The notes under the pieces are model-generated. The model searched no databases and was not told the DNA's origin. It saw only the letters and a program-made list of their open reading frames with translations. Both the position numbers and the translations under genes were made by a program. A stretch of 43,553 bases of DNA from NCBI GenBank assembly GCA_947447395.1, contig CANFJH010000006.1, positions 1-43,553 of the forward strand. The letters are read 5' to 3'. This DNA is from Microbacteriaceae bacterium. GTDB lineage: Bacteria > Actinomycetota > Actinomycetes > Actinomycetales > Microbacteriaceae. Below, in pieces: positions 10,170 to 19,301 of this stretch (position 1 is the stretch's first letter; every line of letters begins with the position of its first letter).

Positions 10170-11510
10170 CTAAAGAGTTTCGAGGTTCTGGTGAAGTTCG
10201 AAAGGCGTTACCTGAGAGCGGTATTCGCTCCATTCGCGACGCTTATTTGCCAAGACGTAACTAAACACTTCTTCGCCTAGAACCTCGGCAGCAAGTTCAG
10301 ATTCCTCTAGTTTTCGAATTGCGTGGTCAAGGCTTTGAGGTAGTGGTTGAATACCCATTGCTCGTCGTTCGGCGTCGGTCAAATTCCAAACGTTGTCTTC
10401 AGTTTCAGCGGGAAGCTCATACCCTTCCTCTATACCTTTCAAACCAGCCGAAAGGATTAGTGCATAGGCAAGGTAAGGATTTGCTGCGGAGTCGATTGCG
10501 CGGTATTCGATGCGAGAACTATTTCCCTTTTCAGGCTTGTATAGAGGAACACGAAGCAGTGCAGAGCGGTTGTTGTGGCCCCAGCAAACGAAGGATGGTG
10601 CCTCTCCGCCACCCCATAGGCGCTTATACGAATTAACATACTGGTTAGTTACGGCAGTGATTTCTGGCGCGTGACGAAGAATTCCAGCCATAAATTGGCG
10701 AGCGGTTTTTGAAAGGTGATACTGGCCGCCTGCATCGAAGAAGGCATTTGTGTCTCCTTCGAAAAGCGACATGTGAGTGTGCATTCCGGAACCTGGGTGC
10801 TGCGTAAAAGGCTTTGGCATGAACGTTGCATAGACACCCTGTTCAATTGCAACTTCTTTAATTACGGTTCGGAACGACATGATGTTGTCGGCCATTGTGA
10901 GTGCGTCGGCGTAACGAAGGTCGATTTCATTTTGACCTGGACCACCCTCGTGGTGGCTGAATTCAACAGAAATGCCAAGCTGTTCGAGCATCTGAACAGC
11001 CCGACGACGGAAGTCATGAGCGGTTCCACCTGGAACATTGTCAAAGTAACCGGCCTTATCGACTGGAACCGGCTCACCGTCCTCGTTTAACTGTGAAGAC
11101 TTTAGTAGGTAAAACTCGATTTCAGGGTGGATGTAAAAAGTAAATCCCATGTCGCTGGCCTTGCTGAGCGCGCGACGTAAAACATTTCTAGGATCGGCGG
11201 CGGCAGGCTGACCATCTGGCGTTTGAATGTCGCAAAACATTCTCGCTGTTGGGTCGATCTCGCCACGCCAAGGAAGAATTTGGAAGGTCGAAGGGTCTGG
11301 CATGGCCAGCATGTCTGCTTCGTAGGTACGAGCTAAGCCTTCGATGGCGCTGCCATCAAAACCAAGACCCTCGCTGAATGCGCCTTCTACTTCGGCTGGT
11401 GCAATTGCGACCGACTTTAGGGTTCCGGCGACATCTGTAAACCAAAGGCGGACAAATTTAACTGAACGCTCCTCGATAGTTCTAAGAACGAAATCTGTTT
11501 GCTTGTCCAC
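10170..11510 (-). CDS. glnA2: Second type I glutamine synthetase, GlnA2-like
   Basis: GS motifs (FTFYIHPEIEFYLL, NEIDLRYADAL, HPGSGMHTHMSL, NNRSALLRVP); GTG start with SD GAGAGG upstream. Confidence 0.92.
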   Translation of the reverse strand: MDKQTDFVLRTIEERSVKFVRLWFTDVAGTLKSVAIAPAEVEGAFSEGLGFDGSAIEGLARTYEADMLAMPDPSTFQILPWRGEIDPTARMFCDIQTPDGQPAAADPRNVLRRALSKASDMGFTFYIHPEIEFYLLKSSQLNEDGEPVPVDKAGYFDNVPGGTAHDFRRRAVQMLEQLGISVEFSHHEGGPGQNEIDLRYADALTMADNIMSFRTVIKEVAIEQGVYATFMPKPFTQHPGSGMHTHMSLFEGDTNAFFDAGGQYHLSKTARQFMAGILRHAPEITAVTNQYVNSYKRLWGGGEAPSFVCWGHNNRSALLRVPLYKPEKGNSSRIEYRAIDSAANPYLAYALILSAGLKGIEEGYELPAETEDNVWNLTDAERRAMGIQPLPQSLDHAIRKLEESELAAEVLGEEVFSYVLANKRREWSEYRSQVTPFELHQNLETL

Positions 11511-11514
11511 TGGA

Positions 11515-11544
11515 TTTACCTCTCTTATTGCCTACTACTAGGCT
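11515..11544 (+). promoter_or_regulatory. Candidate leaderless nadE promoter overlapping a symmetric divergent glnA2 -10
   Basis: TTTACC, 18-bp spacer, TAGGCT (11539-11544), 7 nt then ATG 11552; minus-strand TAGGCA at 11534-11529. Confidence 0.5.
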
Positions 11545-11551
11545 AGTGGTT

Positions 11552-13198
11552 ATGCCGTTTATTCGCCTAGCCATGGCTCAAAGTAACCCAATTGTCGGAG
11601 ATATCTCCAGCAATGCCGGCAAAGTTATCGCCATCACAGCTAAGGCCGCTGAAGCTGGTGCAAATTTAGTTCAATTCGGTGAAATGGTGATTACCGGCTA
11701 CCCCGTTGAGGATCTGGTTACCAGAGCATCCTTCGTAAGCGAAGCCCAGAATACGGTTGAGTCTCTCGCTCAGACGCTTCTTGAAAAAGGGCTCGGTGAA
11801 GTTGCCGTAGTTATTGGAGCGCCAAGACTAGCGTCAGCCCCAAACGGTTGGGCGATTGCCAATAATGCGGCTTTCGTTCTGCAACATGGAAAAGTAATCG
11901 CAAGTTACAACAAACACCACTTACCTAACTATTCGGTATTTGATGAGTATCGAAATTTTGTGCCAGGTCACGACGCCTGCGTTTTTGAACTATTTGGAAT
12001 CAGATTTGCGTTGGCGATTTGCGAAGACATTTGGCAGGCTGGCGGCCCCGTTGCCAGAATCAGCGATCACCAGACGCAACTCACATTGGTACTTAATGGT
12101 TCGCCTTTTGAAATTGACAAAGACGACCGACGCTTAAGTTTGGTTCGAAATCTAGCCAGTACTCAGAAAACTGCAGTGTCGTACGTCAACCTGGTTGGGG
12201 GTCAAGACGATTTAGTTTTTGACGGAGATAGTATTTTCGTAACCGCGACCGGTGAGGTTGTGGCCAGAGCAGCCCAGTTCGAAGAGGATCTGGTGCTCAT
12301 CGATTTTGACGGCACAAATGCCGAGTTGGTCAGCGAACATGAGCAAACCAAAGCCGATGACGACTGGCAGGTTTGGAATGCCCTAGTGCTTGGGCTTCGA
12401 GACTACGTATCAAAAAACGGCTTCAAATCGGTGGTGCTCGGTTTGAGCGGCGGAATTGACTCAGCTGTTGTTGCCACCCTGGCTTCAGATGCAATCGGGG
12501 CCAAAAACGTCTTCGGGATTTCGATGCCTTCCAAATATTCCTCCGACCACTCCAAGGACGACGCAGCTATTTTGGCAAAGAACCTAGGTTGCCACTTTGA
12601 AACGGTTGCGATTGAATCTATGGTCAAGTCTTTCGAAAGTGAATTGACTTTGAGTGGACTGGCCAGCGAAAACCTACAGGCTCGAATGCGTGGAGTGATT
12701 CTTATGGCGCAGAGCAACAACTCCGGGCACCTAACCCTCACCACCGGAAACAAAAGCGAACTGGCGGTTGGCTACAGCACGATTTACGGCGATTCAGTAG
12801 GTGGCTTTGCCCCCCTGAAGGATGTTGAAAAAACAGCCGTTTGGCGGTTAGCCAAGTGGCGCAACTCATTTGCTATCGACCGAAATGAATTAGCCCCCAT
12901 TCCCGAAAACTCGATAAGCAAGCCACCTTCGGCTGAACTCAGACCCGACCAAACAGATCAAGACTCACTGCCCGAATACGAAATCCTTGATGCGATTCTG
13001 GACGCCTACGTTGAGAGGAGACTTGGTTTGAGCGAAATTATTGAATTAGGTTTTGATGCCGAGATCGTCGAAAAAATAATTGGGCTCGTAGACAGGGCAG
13101 AATGGAAACGACGCCAAGGCGCCATCGGCCCGAAAATCACGGGAATGGCATTTGGGCGCGATCGAAGACTTCCAATCACGAATAGATACAGAGGATAA
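11552..13198 (+). CDS. nadE: Glutamine-dependent NAD+ synthase (nitrilase-type amidotransferase fused to NAD synthetase)
   Basis: N-terminal nitrilase-like domain, LGLSGGIDSAVVATLA ATP-pyrophosphatase motif; ATG 11552 preferred over TTG 11528. Confidence 0.95.
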   Translation: MPFIRLAMAQSNPIVGDISSNAGKVIAITAKAAEAGANLVQFGEMVITGYPVEDLVTRASFVSEAQNTVESLAQTLLEKGLGEVAVVIGAPRLASAPNGWAIANNAAFVLQHGKVIASYNKHHLPNYSVFDEYRNFVPGHDACVFELFGIRFALAICEDIWQAGGPVARISDHQTQLTLVLNGSPFEIDKDDRRLSLVRNLASTQKTAVSYVNLVGGQDDLVFDGDSIFVTATGEVVARAAQFEEDLVLIDFDGTNAELVSEHEQTKADDDWQVWNALVLGLRDYVSKNGFKSVVLGLSGGIDSAVVATLASDAIGAKNVFGISMPSKYSSDHSKDDAAILAKNLGCHFETVAIESMVKSFESELTLSGLASENLQARMRGVILMAQSNNSGHLTLTTGNKSELAVGYSTIYGDSVGGFAPLKDVEKTAVWRLAKWRNSFAIDRNELAPIPENSISKPPSAELRPDQTDQDSLPEYEILDAILDAYVERRLGLSEIIELGFDAEIVEKIIGLVDRAEWKRRQGAIGPKITGMAFGRDRRLPITNRYRG

Positions 13199-13202
13199 AA
13201 CA

Positions 13203-13595
13203 ATGGCAGCAGACCGACTAATTTCATCAGGTGGACCGTGGGAAGGCAAAATCGGCTACTCGCGTGCCGTAGTAGCCGGAGACTACGTCCACGTATCTGG
13301 AAGCACTGCGACAGTTGATGGCGAATTGCAGCACAAGGGAGATGCCTATGGACAAACGCTGGTAGCGCTTGAAACTGTAATTGCCGGTGCACTAGCCCAA
13401 GTTGGATACAGCTTGGCCGATGTTGTTCGCACCCGCGTTTATCTCGCTGACGCGGCAGACATGGACCGAGTCGGCGAAGCACACGGCAAGATTTTCGGTG
13501 AAATCCGCCCTGCTGCGACGATGCTAGCTGGAATTCAGTTCATCAACCCTGAAATGTTGGTTGAAATCGAAGTGGATGCCTGGAAGCGAAACTAG
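13203..13595 (+). CDS. RidA family (YjgF/UK114) protein
   Basis: VHVSGSTA...QTLVALETVIAGALAQVGYSLADVVRTRVYLAD...VEIEVDAW; ATG 13203 preferred over the upstream ORF-track start. Confidence 0.9.
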   Translation: MAADRLISSGGPWEGKIGYSRAVVAGDYVHVSGSTATVDGELQHKGDAYGQTLVALETVIAGALAQVGYSLADVVRTRVYLADAADMDRVGEAHGKIFGEIRPAATMLAGIQFINPEMLVEIEVDAWKRN

Positions 13596-14410
13596 TGTCC
13601 GTTCACTCTCCGAAGATTGTTCGAACCTCTACCCTCCTGGAATTCAAGCAACAGGGTAGAAAGATTGCTTGCCTCACTTCGTATGATTCGATGACGGCAG
13701 GGATTTTCGATCGGGCTGGCATCGACGTAATTCTGGTCGGTGATTCGGCAGCGAACACCGTCCTAGGTTACCGATCGACGTTGCCGATTACGTTGGAGGA
13801 AATGATTCCATTTGGCAGAGCCGTTTCTGCTGCGAGTGAACGCGCACTGGTAGTGATTGACTTACCCTTTGGTAGCTATGAAACCGGTCCGGCAGATGCA
13901 CTCACCAATTCGATTCAAGTTATGAAAAGAACTAATGCATCCGCTGTAAAGCTAGAAGGTGGCGTTAGGAGTGTTGAACAGATCCGAGCAATCGTTGAAG
14001 CAGGTATTCCAGTTATGGGGCACATTGGATTCACACCTCAAAGCGTGAATGCTCTGGGTGGCTTCAAGGTTCAGGGACGCGGTGAAGGCGCAGACCAACT
14101 AATTGCCGATGCGCTAGCCGTTGAGGCAGCTGGAGCATTTGCAGTAGTCCTTGAGATGGTTCCAGCAGAGCTCGCTAACGAAGTTACCAAGCGGTTAAGC
14201 ATCCCAACCATTGGAATTGGAGCGGGAGCAGGCACCGACGGACAGATTTTGGTTTGGCAGGACTTTGCCGGTTTACACACCGGAAAGACAGCCAAATTTG
14301 TGAAACAGTATGCGCAGTTGGGTCAGGTTCTTGAACAGGCTACAAGTGAATATTTGAAGGATGTTCAAGCCGGCGAATTCCCAGCAAAAGAACACGAATT
14401 CGACGCCTAA
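13595..14410 (+). CDS. panB: 3-methyl-2-oxobutanoate hydroxymethyltransferase
   Basis: LTSYDSMTAGIFDRAGIDVILVGDSAANTVLGY, HIGFTPQSVNALGGFKVQGR. Confidence 0.96.
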   Translation: MSVHSPKIVRTSTLLEFKQQGRKIACLTSYDSMTAGIFDRAGIDVILVGDSAANTVLGYRSTLPITLEEMIPFGRAVSAASERALVVIDLPFGSYETGPADALTNSIQVMKRTNASAVKLEGGVRSVEQIRAIVEAGIPVMGHIGFTPQSVNALGGFKVQGRGEGADQLIADALAVEAAGAFAVVLEMVPAELANEVTKRLSIPTIGIGAGAGTDGQILVWQDFAGLHTGKTAKFVKQYAQLGQVLEQATSEYLKDVQAGEFPAKEHEFDA

Positions 14411-14634
14411 TCCTCGATTTCCTCGTTCCATTTTTCGGAACGCGAGGCGACTATTTCAAGCGCACGTTTGGCATCAGCCTCAGTAGTAAACGGACCAATT
14501 CGATAGGGCGCAGCAGCCACTTTTCCGAATTCAACTTCCCCGGTTTTGGTGTTGAACCAGAATTCTTCAGGAACACCCGAAGAGTCCAGCGGTTGTTTAG
14601 CCAAGGCAACTCCTAAAATTGACACTATGCCCAA
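14407..14634 (-). CDS. Small SPOR-like protein; start uncertain (TTG at 14604 possible)
   Basis: EEFWFNTKTGEVEFG...YRIGPFTTEADAKRALEI; conserved-looking short actinobacterial ORF next to map. Confidence 0.65.
   Translation of the reverse strand: MGIVSILGVALAKQPLDSSGVPEEFWFNTKTGEVEFGKVAAAPYRIGPFTTEADAKRALEIVASRSEKWNEEIED
14614..14626 (+). promoter_or_regulatory. Candidate leaderless -10 for map
   Basis: TAAAAT (14614-14619), 7 nt, ATG 14627; no SD. Confidence 0.45.
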
Positions 14635-15493
14635 GGATAACGCCGGTCACCTAATTATGGGCAAAGTCTCACCCAGACTTGCAGTTCAAGGAAACATAGC
14701 CAAACCCGAATACGTTGGAAAACCGGGTCCAGCCAAATTCACCGGCAGCGACGTAAAGTCGCCGGAGCAAATCGAAAAAATTCGTGCCGCCGGAAAGATT
14801 GCGGCTAGCGCTATTGAGATGCTGCGTCCTGAGATTAGGCCCGGGGTAACAACCGATCACCTAGACCGCCTAGCGCACGAATTCATTCTCGATCACGGCG
14901 CCTACCCATCCACTCTCGGTTACCGTGGATACCCAAAATCAATTTGCTCTTCAATCAATGAAGTAATTTGCCACGGAATCCCAGACGATACCGTCCTAGA
15001 AAATGGTGACATAGTAAATATCGACATCACCGCCTATTTATCCGGCTTCCATGGCGATCTAAATCACACCATCGAAGTTGGCGAGGTTTCAGAGGAGGTG
15101 CATAATCTCGTTGAGCGAACACGAGAAGCATTGAATCGGGGAATGTTGGCAATCGCTCCGGGACGGCAGGTCAACACCATCGGCTTGGCTATCGAAAACT
15201 ATGCCAAGCGCTTTGGCTACGGCGTGGTTCGAGATTTCACCGGTCACGGGGTCGGCGAAGCCTTTCATTCCGGACTAATAATTCCCCACTACGACAGCGC
15301 GCCAAACTACTCAACCGAAATCGAAGTAGGGATGGTTTTCACAATCGAACCAATGCTCACGCTCGGAACCTACCAGTGGGATATGTGGTCAGATGGCTGG
15401 ACCATCGCCACAAAAGACAAGAGCATTACCGCGCAGTTTGAACACACCATTGCAGTAACCGAAACCGGCTACGACATCCTCACCCTTCCATAG
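14627..15493 (+). CDS. map: Type I methionine aminopeptidase
   Basis: Metal-ligand motifs NIDITAYLSGFHGDLNHT, GHGVGEAFHSG, MVFTIEPML; start MPKDNAGH at 14627 rather than 14546. Confidence 0.95.
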   Translation: MPKDNAGHLIMGKVSPRLAVQGNIAKPEYVGKPGPAKFTGSDVKSPEQIEKIRAAGKIAASAIEMLRPEIRPGVTTDHLDRLAHEFILDHGAYPSTLGYRGYPKSICSSINEVICHGIPDDTVLENGDIVNIDITAYLSGFHGDLNHTIEVGEVSEEVHNLVERTREALNRGMLAIAPGRQVNTIGLAIENYAKRFGYGVVRDFTGHGVGEAFHSGLIIPHYDSAPNYSTEIEVGMVFTIEPMLTLGTYQWDMWSDGWTIATKDKSITAQFEHTIAVTETGYDILTLP

Positions 15494-15509
15494 CAGAGAG
15501 CACAAATAA

Positions 15510-16265
15510 ATGGCAAAGATTGCAATCGGAATAGACATCGGCGGCACTGGCATCAAAGGCGCCCTGGTCAATATCAAAAAGGGTGAACTAGCGAGTGAGA
15601 GACTACGAGTCGAAACTCCTCCAGGTGGCAGACCAGACGACATCGCCGAGGTTGTCCGTGAATTGATCACAGCCTTAGACCCAAACCGTGTGGCCGGCGC
15701 AATTGGTATTTGTTTCCCAGCAGTTGTTCAGCACGGCGTTACAAAATCGGCAGCAAACGTCTCCAAAGAATGGATCGGGCTTGATGCCGACAAGCTTTTT
15801 ACCGGCGTAATCGGAAAACCGGTCCACCTAATCAACGACGCAGACGCGGCCGGAGTAGCGGAAATGAAATTCGGCGTTGGACGCAAATTCAAAGGCCTAG
15901 TTATGGTCACCACTCTCGGCACAGGAATTGGCACTGCCATGTTCATTGATGGGCAGTTGGTTCCAAATACCGAGCTAGGACACATTGAAATCGATGGTGT
16001 CGATTATGAAACTAAAGCTGCATTCTCGGCAAAAGAGCGCGAAAACCTAGACTGGCGCCAGTGGGCCGCCAGACTTCAGACCTATTACTCGAAACTGGAG
16101 AACCTGTTTACTCCCGACCTATTTGTCGTCGGCGGTGGCGTATCCAAGGAACATGAGGACTTTCTCCCTCTCTTGAGACTACAAACCGCGATCGTGCCGG
16201 CGAAACTCAAAAACACCGCTGGCATCATTGGAGCGGCCCTGGTGGCAAGCAAACTCTCGAAGTAG
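15510..16265 (+). CDS. ppgK: Polyphosphate glucokinase (ROK family)
   Basis: GIDIGGTGIKGALV, LTTLGTGIGTAMF-like motif (VMVTTLGTGIGTAMFIDG), LGHIEIDGVDYE. Confidence 0.92.
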   Translation: MAKIAIGIDIGGTGIKGALVNIKKGELASERLRVETPPGGRPDDIAEVVRELITALDPNRVAGAIGICFPAVVQHGVTKSAANVSKEWIGLDADKLFTGVIGKPVHLINDADAAGVAEMKFGVGRKFKGLVMVTTLGTGIGTAMFIDGQLVPNTELGHIEIDGVDYETKAAFSAKERENLDWRQWAARLQTYYSKLENLFTPDLFVVGGGVSKEHEDFLPLLRLQTAIVPAKLKNTAGIIGAALVASKLSK

Positions 16266-16266
16266 T

Positions 16267-16605
16267 GGATGGGTTGACCGATACGCCGGGTTTTGTCTGG
16301 GACGATCATCTATCTACGATTGCCGTTACCGACAACCTCTAGCGGTCTACCCGAAGACTCGAGCGAGTAGCTCTCAAACATCTTCTGTCTGACCTTGCTC
16401 CAAGTGAGGTTTACCTAGCCGAAACGGTCACCCGTATCGCTGGTGGTCTCTTACACCACCGTTTCACCCTTACCGTTCGCACGGCGGTCTGTTTTCTGTG
16501 GCACTGTCTTGCGAGTTGCCTCGAGTGGGTGTTACCCACCACTTCACTCTGCGGAGCCCGGACGTTCCTCGTTATTGCTAACGCGATCGCCTAGTCAACC
16601 CATCC
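16267..16605 (-). ncRNA. rnpB: RNase P RNA, class A
   Basis: Minus strand has GAGGAACGTCCGGGCTCC, ACAGAAAACAGACCGCC, GGGTGAAACGGTGGTGTAAGAGACCACCAGC, ACAAAACCCGGCGTAT; ends pair as 12-bp P1 (GGATGGGTTGAC / GTCAACCCATCC). Confidence 0.95.
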
Positions 16606-16612
16606 GAGACCA

Positions 16613-16641
16613 AGCCTATCGGTTATAGGTGCGCGGTGAAA
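16613..16641 (-). promoter_or_regulatory. Candidate rnpB promoter inside the 3' end of the upstream CDS
   Basis: Minus strand TTTCAC, 17-bp spacer, TAGGCT, then 7 nt to G of P1 (16605). Confidence 0.6.
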
Positions 16642-17780
16642 TTGGCCGTTACCAATTCCGCAAAGTCCTCGCCCCAATGACGAATAACGCTGAGCGAACA
16701 AGGAGCCACTTGTGGTCGCCAGTATCCGGAAGGACCAGCGTCAAGCGCGAGAGTTAAGAATCCTCTAATTGGCATAACGTGAGCCACAACCACAATAGTT
16801 TGTCCCCGGTATTTTTGTAAAAGGTGATTTCTCGCGGAACGAATTCGAGAGTCGAAAGCTTCGAGCGATTCTCCGTTTGGCGGCGAAAGTGTCCATGAGC
16901 CGCGCCAAGTTTTAAAGATTTCGGGCCAAAGTTCGGCAACTTCTTCGTTCGTGTGGCCGTCCCAGTCGCCAAAGGAGATCTCGCGAAGTTCCTCGAGTGT
17001 CTCTACAGACAAGCCAAGAAGCCCGGCAATATGTCCTGCTGTTTCCCTGGTTCGTTGCATTGGCGAAGTAATGACCGCAGTAGGCCTTGGCAGGTGTGCA
17101 AAATTGCCACCCGAACCAAAACCATCGATGAGTTTGGCCACCGAGGCCGCATCTTCATGGCCCAACTTCGACAGATTTGGGTCATCGCCAGTTCCGCCTG
17201 AAATTTTATGCGCCTCGGTCAGTAACGTTCGACCGTGACGAACCAGGATGATTGTAGTCAAGGGTTCGCCAACTTCACCGGGAGCACGAATAGAACTTGG
17301 CAGCACCGGGTTAAATTCAAGTGTTGTACTTGATTGAGCCTCGTCAGTTTCCAAATGAATAATTTCATCGAGTTCGGAGTCCATAGCGCGATTTGCCAAG
17401 GCATCCGCTCGGGAGTTTTGTTCGCGGGGAATCCAACTCCATGTGACATTTTTGCCAGCTATCAACTTTTGAACTTCGATACCTAGAACCTGCATATCAG
17501 GATGTTTGATTTTCCAATTTCCAGACATTTGCTCAACAACGAGCTTGCTATCCATTCGAACGTCTATGGCGGCATTTGGGTTATACCGAAAAGCTTCCGT
17601 AAGGCCAGCTATTACGGCTCGATATTCGGCTACGTTATTGGTTGCGACTCCACCAAAAGTTGAAATCTCAGCGATGACTTTGTTTGAGTGCGCGTCGATT
17701 AAAATAGCGCCGGAGCCAGAAGGTCCAGGGTTTCCCCTTGACCCGCCATCGGCTTCAATTATGAGTCGATCACTGGTCAT
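16623..17780 (-). CDS. Bifunctional RNase H / acid phosphatase (histidine phosphatase)
   Basis: N-terminal RNase HI (IIEADGGSRGNPGPSGSGAI), C-terminal LVRHGRT phosphoglycerate-mutase-like domain; Rv2228c-like architecture. Confidence 0.93.
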   Translation of the reverse strand: MTSDRLIIEADGGSRGNPGPSGSGAILIDAHSNKVIAEISTFGGVATNNVAEYRAVIAGLTEAFRYNPNAAIDVRMDSKLVVEQMSGNWKIKHPDMQVLGIEVQKLIAGKNVTWSWIPREQNSRADALANRAMDSELDEIIHLETDEAQSSTTLEFNPVLPSSIRAPGEVGEPLTTIILVRHGRTLLTEAHKISGGTGDDPNLSKLGHEDAASVAKLIDGFGSGGNFAHLPRPTAVITSPMQRTRETAGHIAGLLGLSVETLEELREISFGDWDGHTNEEVAELWPEIFKTWRGSWTLSPPNGESLEAFDSRIRSARNHLLQKYRGQTIVVVAHVMPIRGFLTLALDAGPSGYWRPQVAPCSLSVIRHWGEDFAELVTANFTAHL

Positions 17781-18493
17781 CGAATGATCAAGGCATCGCA
17801 GTTTGGGCAGGTTGGCAAATGATCGGCAGGTTCGGCCATGATTGCTTCAAACTGAACAGCGTTAATCGAAAGACGACATGCTGAACAGTCACGCCCTAGC
17901 GTTTGAGCAACTGCCGTTCCTCTTGAAGCCTTCCGATCATAGATGGCCTGCAACTCGGGCTCTAAAGCCTTGAAGGCTTCACCGCGTTTTGCCTTTATTT
18001 CAGAAAGACTCGCGTTCATCGTAAGCGCCTCGCCATGCTGTTTAGCTAGTTCGGTCTCCAACTCTAGGTTCAACCTAACTCGCACGGCAGTGGATTCTTC
18101 TACCGCCTCGGTTGCTACATCTAGTGCTTCCAAAAGCTCAAGTTCAGCATCTTCTAGATTCGATTTCCTTGATTGTAAGCTGGCGATTTCTTGACTAATG
18201 GCCTTCTGCTCACGCTCATTGGTTACGTTATTGGCGCGAACATCGTCATGGACGATTCGAGCTTCCACCATTTCTAAATCTGTGGAAATTTTTTTGATTT
18301 CAAGCTGGATATTTTCTCGCTTTGCGTGTGAATCGAGAAGGTCTTGTGAAGCTGCCAATAGGGATCTGCGCAAAGCCTCAATTCTTTCGCTTTTCTCAAT
18401 TTCAGCAAGAGCAGTCTCAGTTCTTGCAATGGCTAAATCCAGTTTGCTGGTTTCCAAGAGTAATTCTTGCTGTTTGCTACCTGCGATGATCAT
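17777..18493 (-). CDS. Coiled-coil C4-type zinc ribbon protein
   Basis: Long coiled coil, C-terminal CSACRLSI...CPNCDALI; Rv2229c-like neighbourhood. Confidence 0.88.
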   Translation of the reverse strand: MIIAGSKQQELLLETSKLDLAIARTETALAEIEKSERIEALRRSLLAASQDLLDSHAKRENIQLEIKKISTDLEMVEARIVHDDVRANNVTNEREQKAISQEIASLQSRKSNLEDAELELLEALDVATEAVEESTAVRVRLNLELETELAKQHGEALTMNASLSEIKAKRGEAFKALEPELQAIYDRKASRGTAVAQTLGRDCSACRLSINAVQFEAIMAEPADHLPTCPNCDALIIR

Positions 18494-18494
18494 T

Positions 18495-19301
18495 TCAATT
18501 AACCTCTTGAGTCCATGGGTCGGTGTTGATTCTTGATGCCAGAGCCGAAACTCCAGGAATGGCGGAAAGCCTGCGAACTGCTGATTCTACCCAGAGAGAT
18601 TCGGCCGCCCAGTGAGACACATCAATCAGGGCAATAGGATTTCCTTTGCGCGGAGTTGCTACAGCATCGAGAACTGGATGGTGCCTCAAGTCGCTCGTGA
18701 CATAAACATCGGCATCGGAATCTAGTACGAATGGGATGAGTGAATCACCGGCGCCACTGCAAATTGCAACGCGTTTAATTTGCTGGTCAGGGTTGCCGCT
18801 AAACACCACTCGTCTCCCAGTTTTTGGAAGCGACGCAGAAACGAGTTTTGCAAATTGCGAAAGGGTAGTTTGTTCCGGCAGTTCACCGATAGCACCATGC
18901 CCCAGGGTTTTACTTTGAGGTACCAATGGTTCCACTTGTTCCAATCCAAAAGCATTAGCCATTGCAGTAGAAGCACCGTCTAATTGAACATCGGCATTTG
19001 TGTGTGCCACGAAATGTGACAGGTTTCCACGTATGAGTCTTGCCAGAAGGTGACCCTTGAGCTTGCTCTCATCCAGACTGCCAATTGGCTTCAAAAGCAA
19101 CGGGTGATGGGTAATTATCAATTGGCACTTTGCTGCAAGCGCCTCGTCAATCACCGCATCGGTCAAGTCAACCGCCACGAGGATGGTCTCAATCTCGGCA
19201 CTTAGGGAACCTGCGGATAAGCCAACATTGTCCCAGTCATCGGCGAACGTTTGTGGCCAAAAATCGTCCAAGTGGGTTGCTAAGGCTTGAAGCGAGGTCA
19301 C
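18495..19301 (-). CDS. Nif3-like dinuclear metal-centre hexameric protein
   Basis: WDNVGLSAG, LIITHHPLLLKP, AHTNADVQLDGASTAMANAFGL. Confidence 0.93.
   Translation of the reverse strand: MTSLQALATHLDDFWPQTFADDWDNVGLSAGSLSAEIETILVAVDLTDAVIDEALAAKCQLIITHHPLLLKPIGSLDESKLKGHLLARLIRGNLSHFVAHTNADVQLDGASTAMANAFGLEQVEPLVPQSKTLGHGAIGELPEQTTLSQFAKLVSASLPKTGRRVVFSGNPDQQIKRVAICSGAGDSLIPFVLDSDADVYVTSDLRHHPVLDAVATPRKGNPIALIDVSHWAAESLWVESAVRRLSAIPGVSALASRINTDPWTQEVN

Noticed and set aside
10165-10233. glnE N-terminal extension overlapping glnA2
   Set aside because: ATG 10164 starts 5 bp after the glnA2 stop and gives a normal junction; extension is in glnA2 coding sequence
16443-16628. 61-aa plus-strand ORF
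   Set aside because: Lies antisense to the RNase P RNA; spurious
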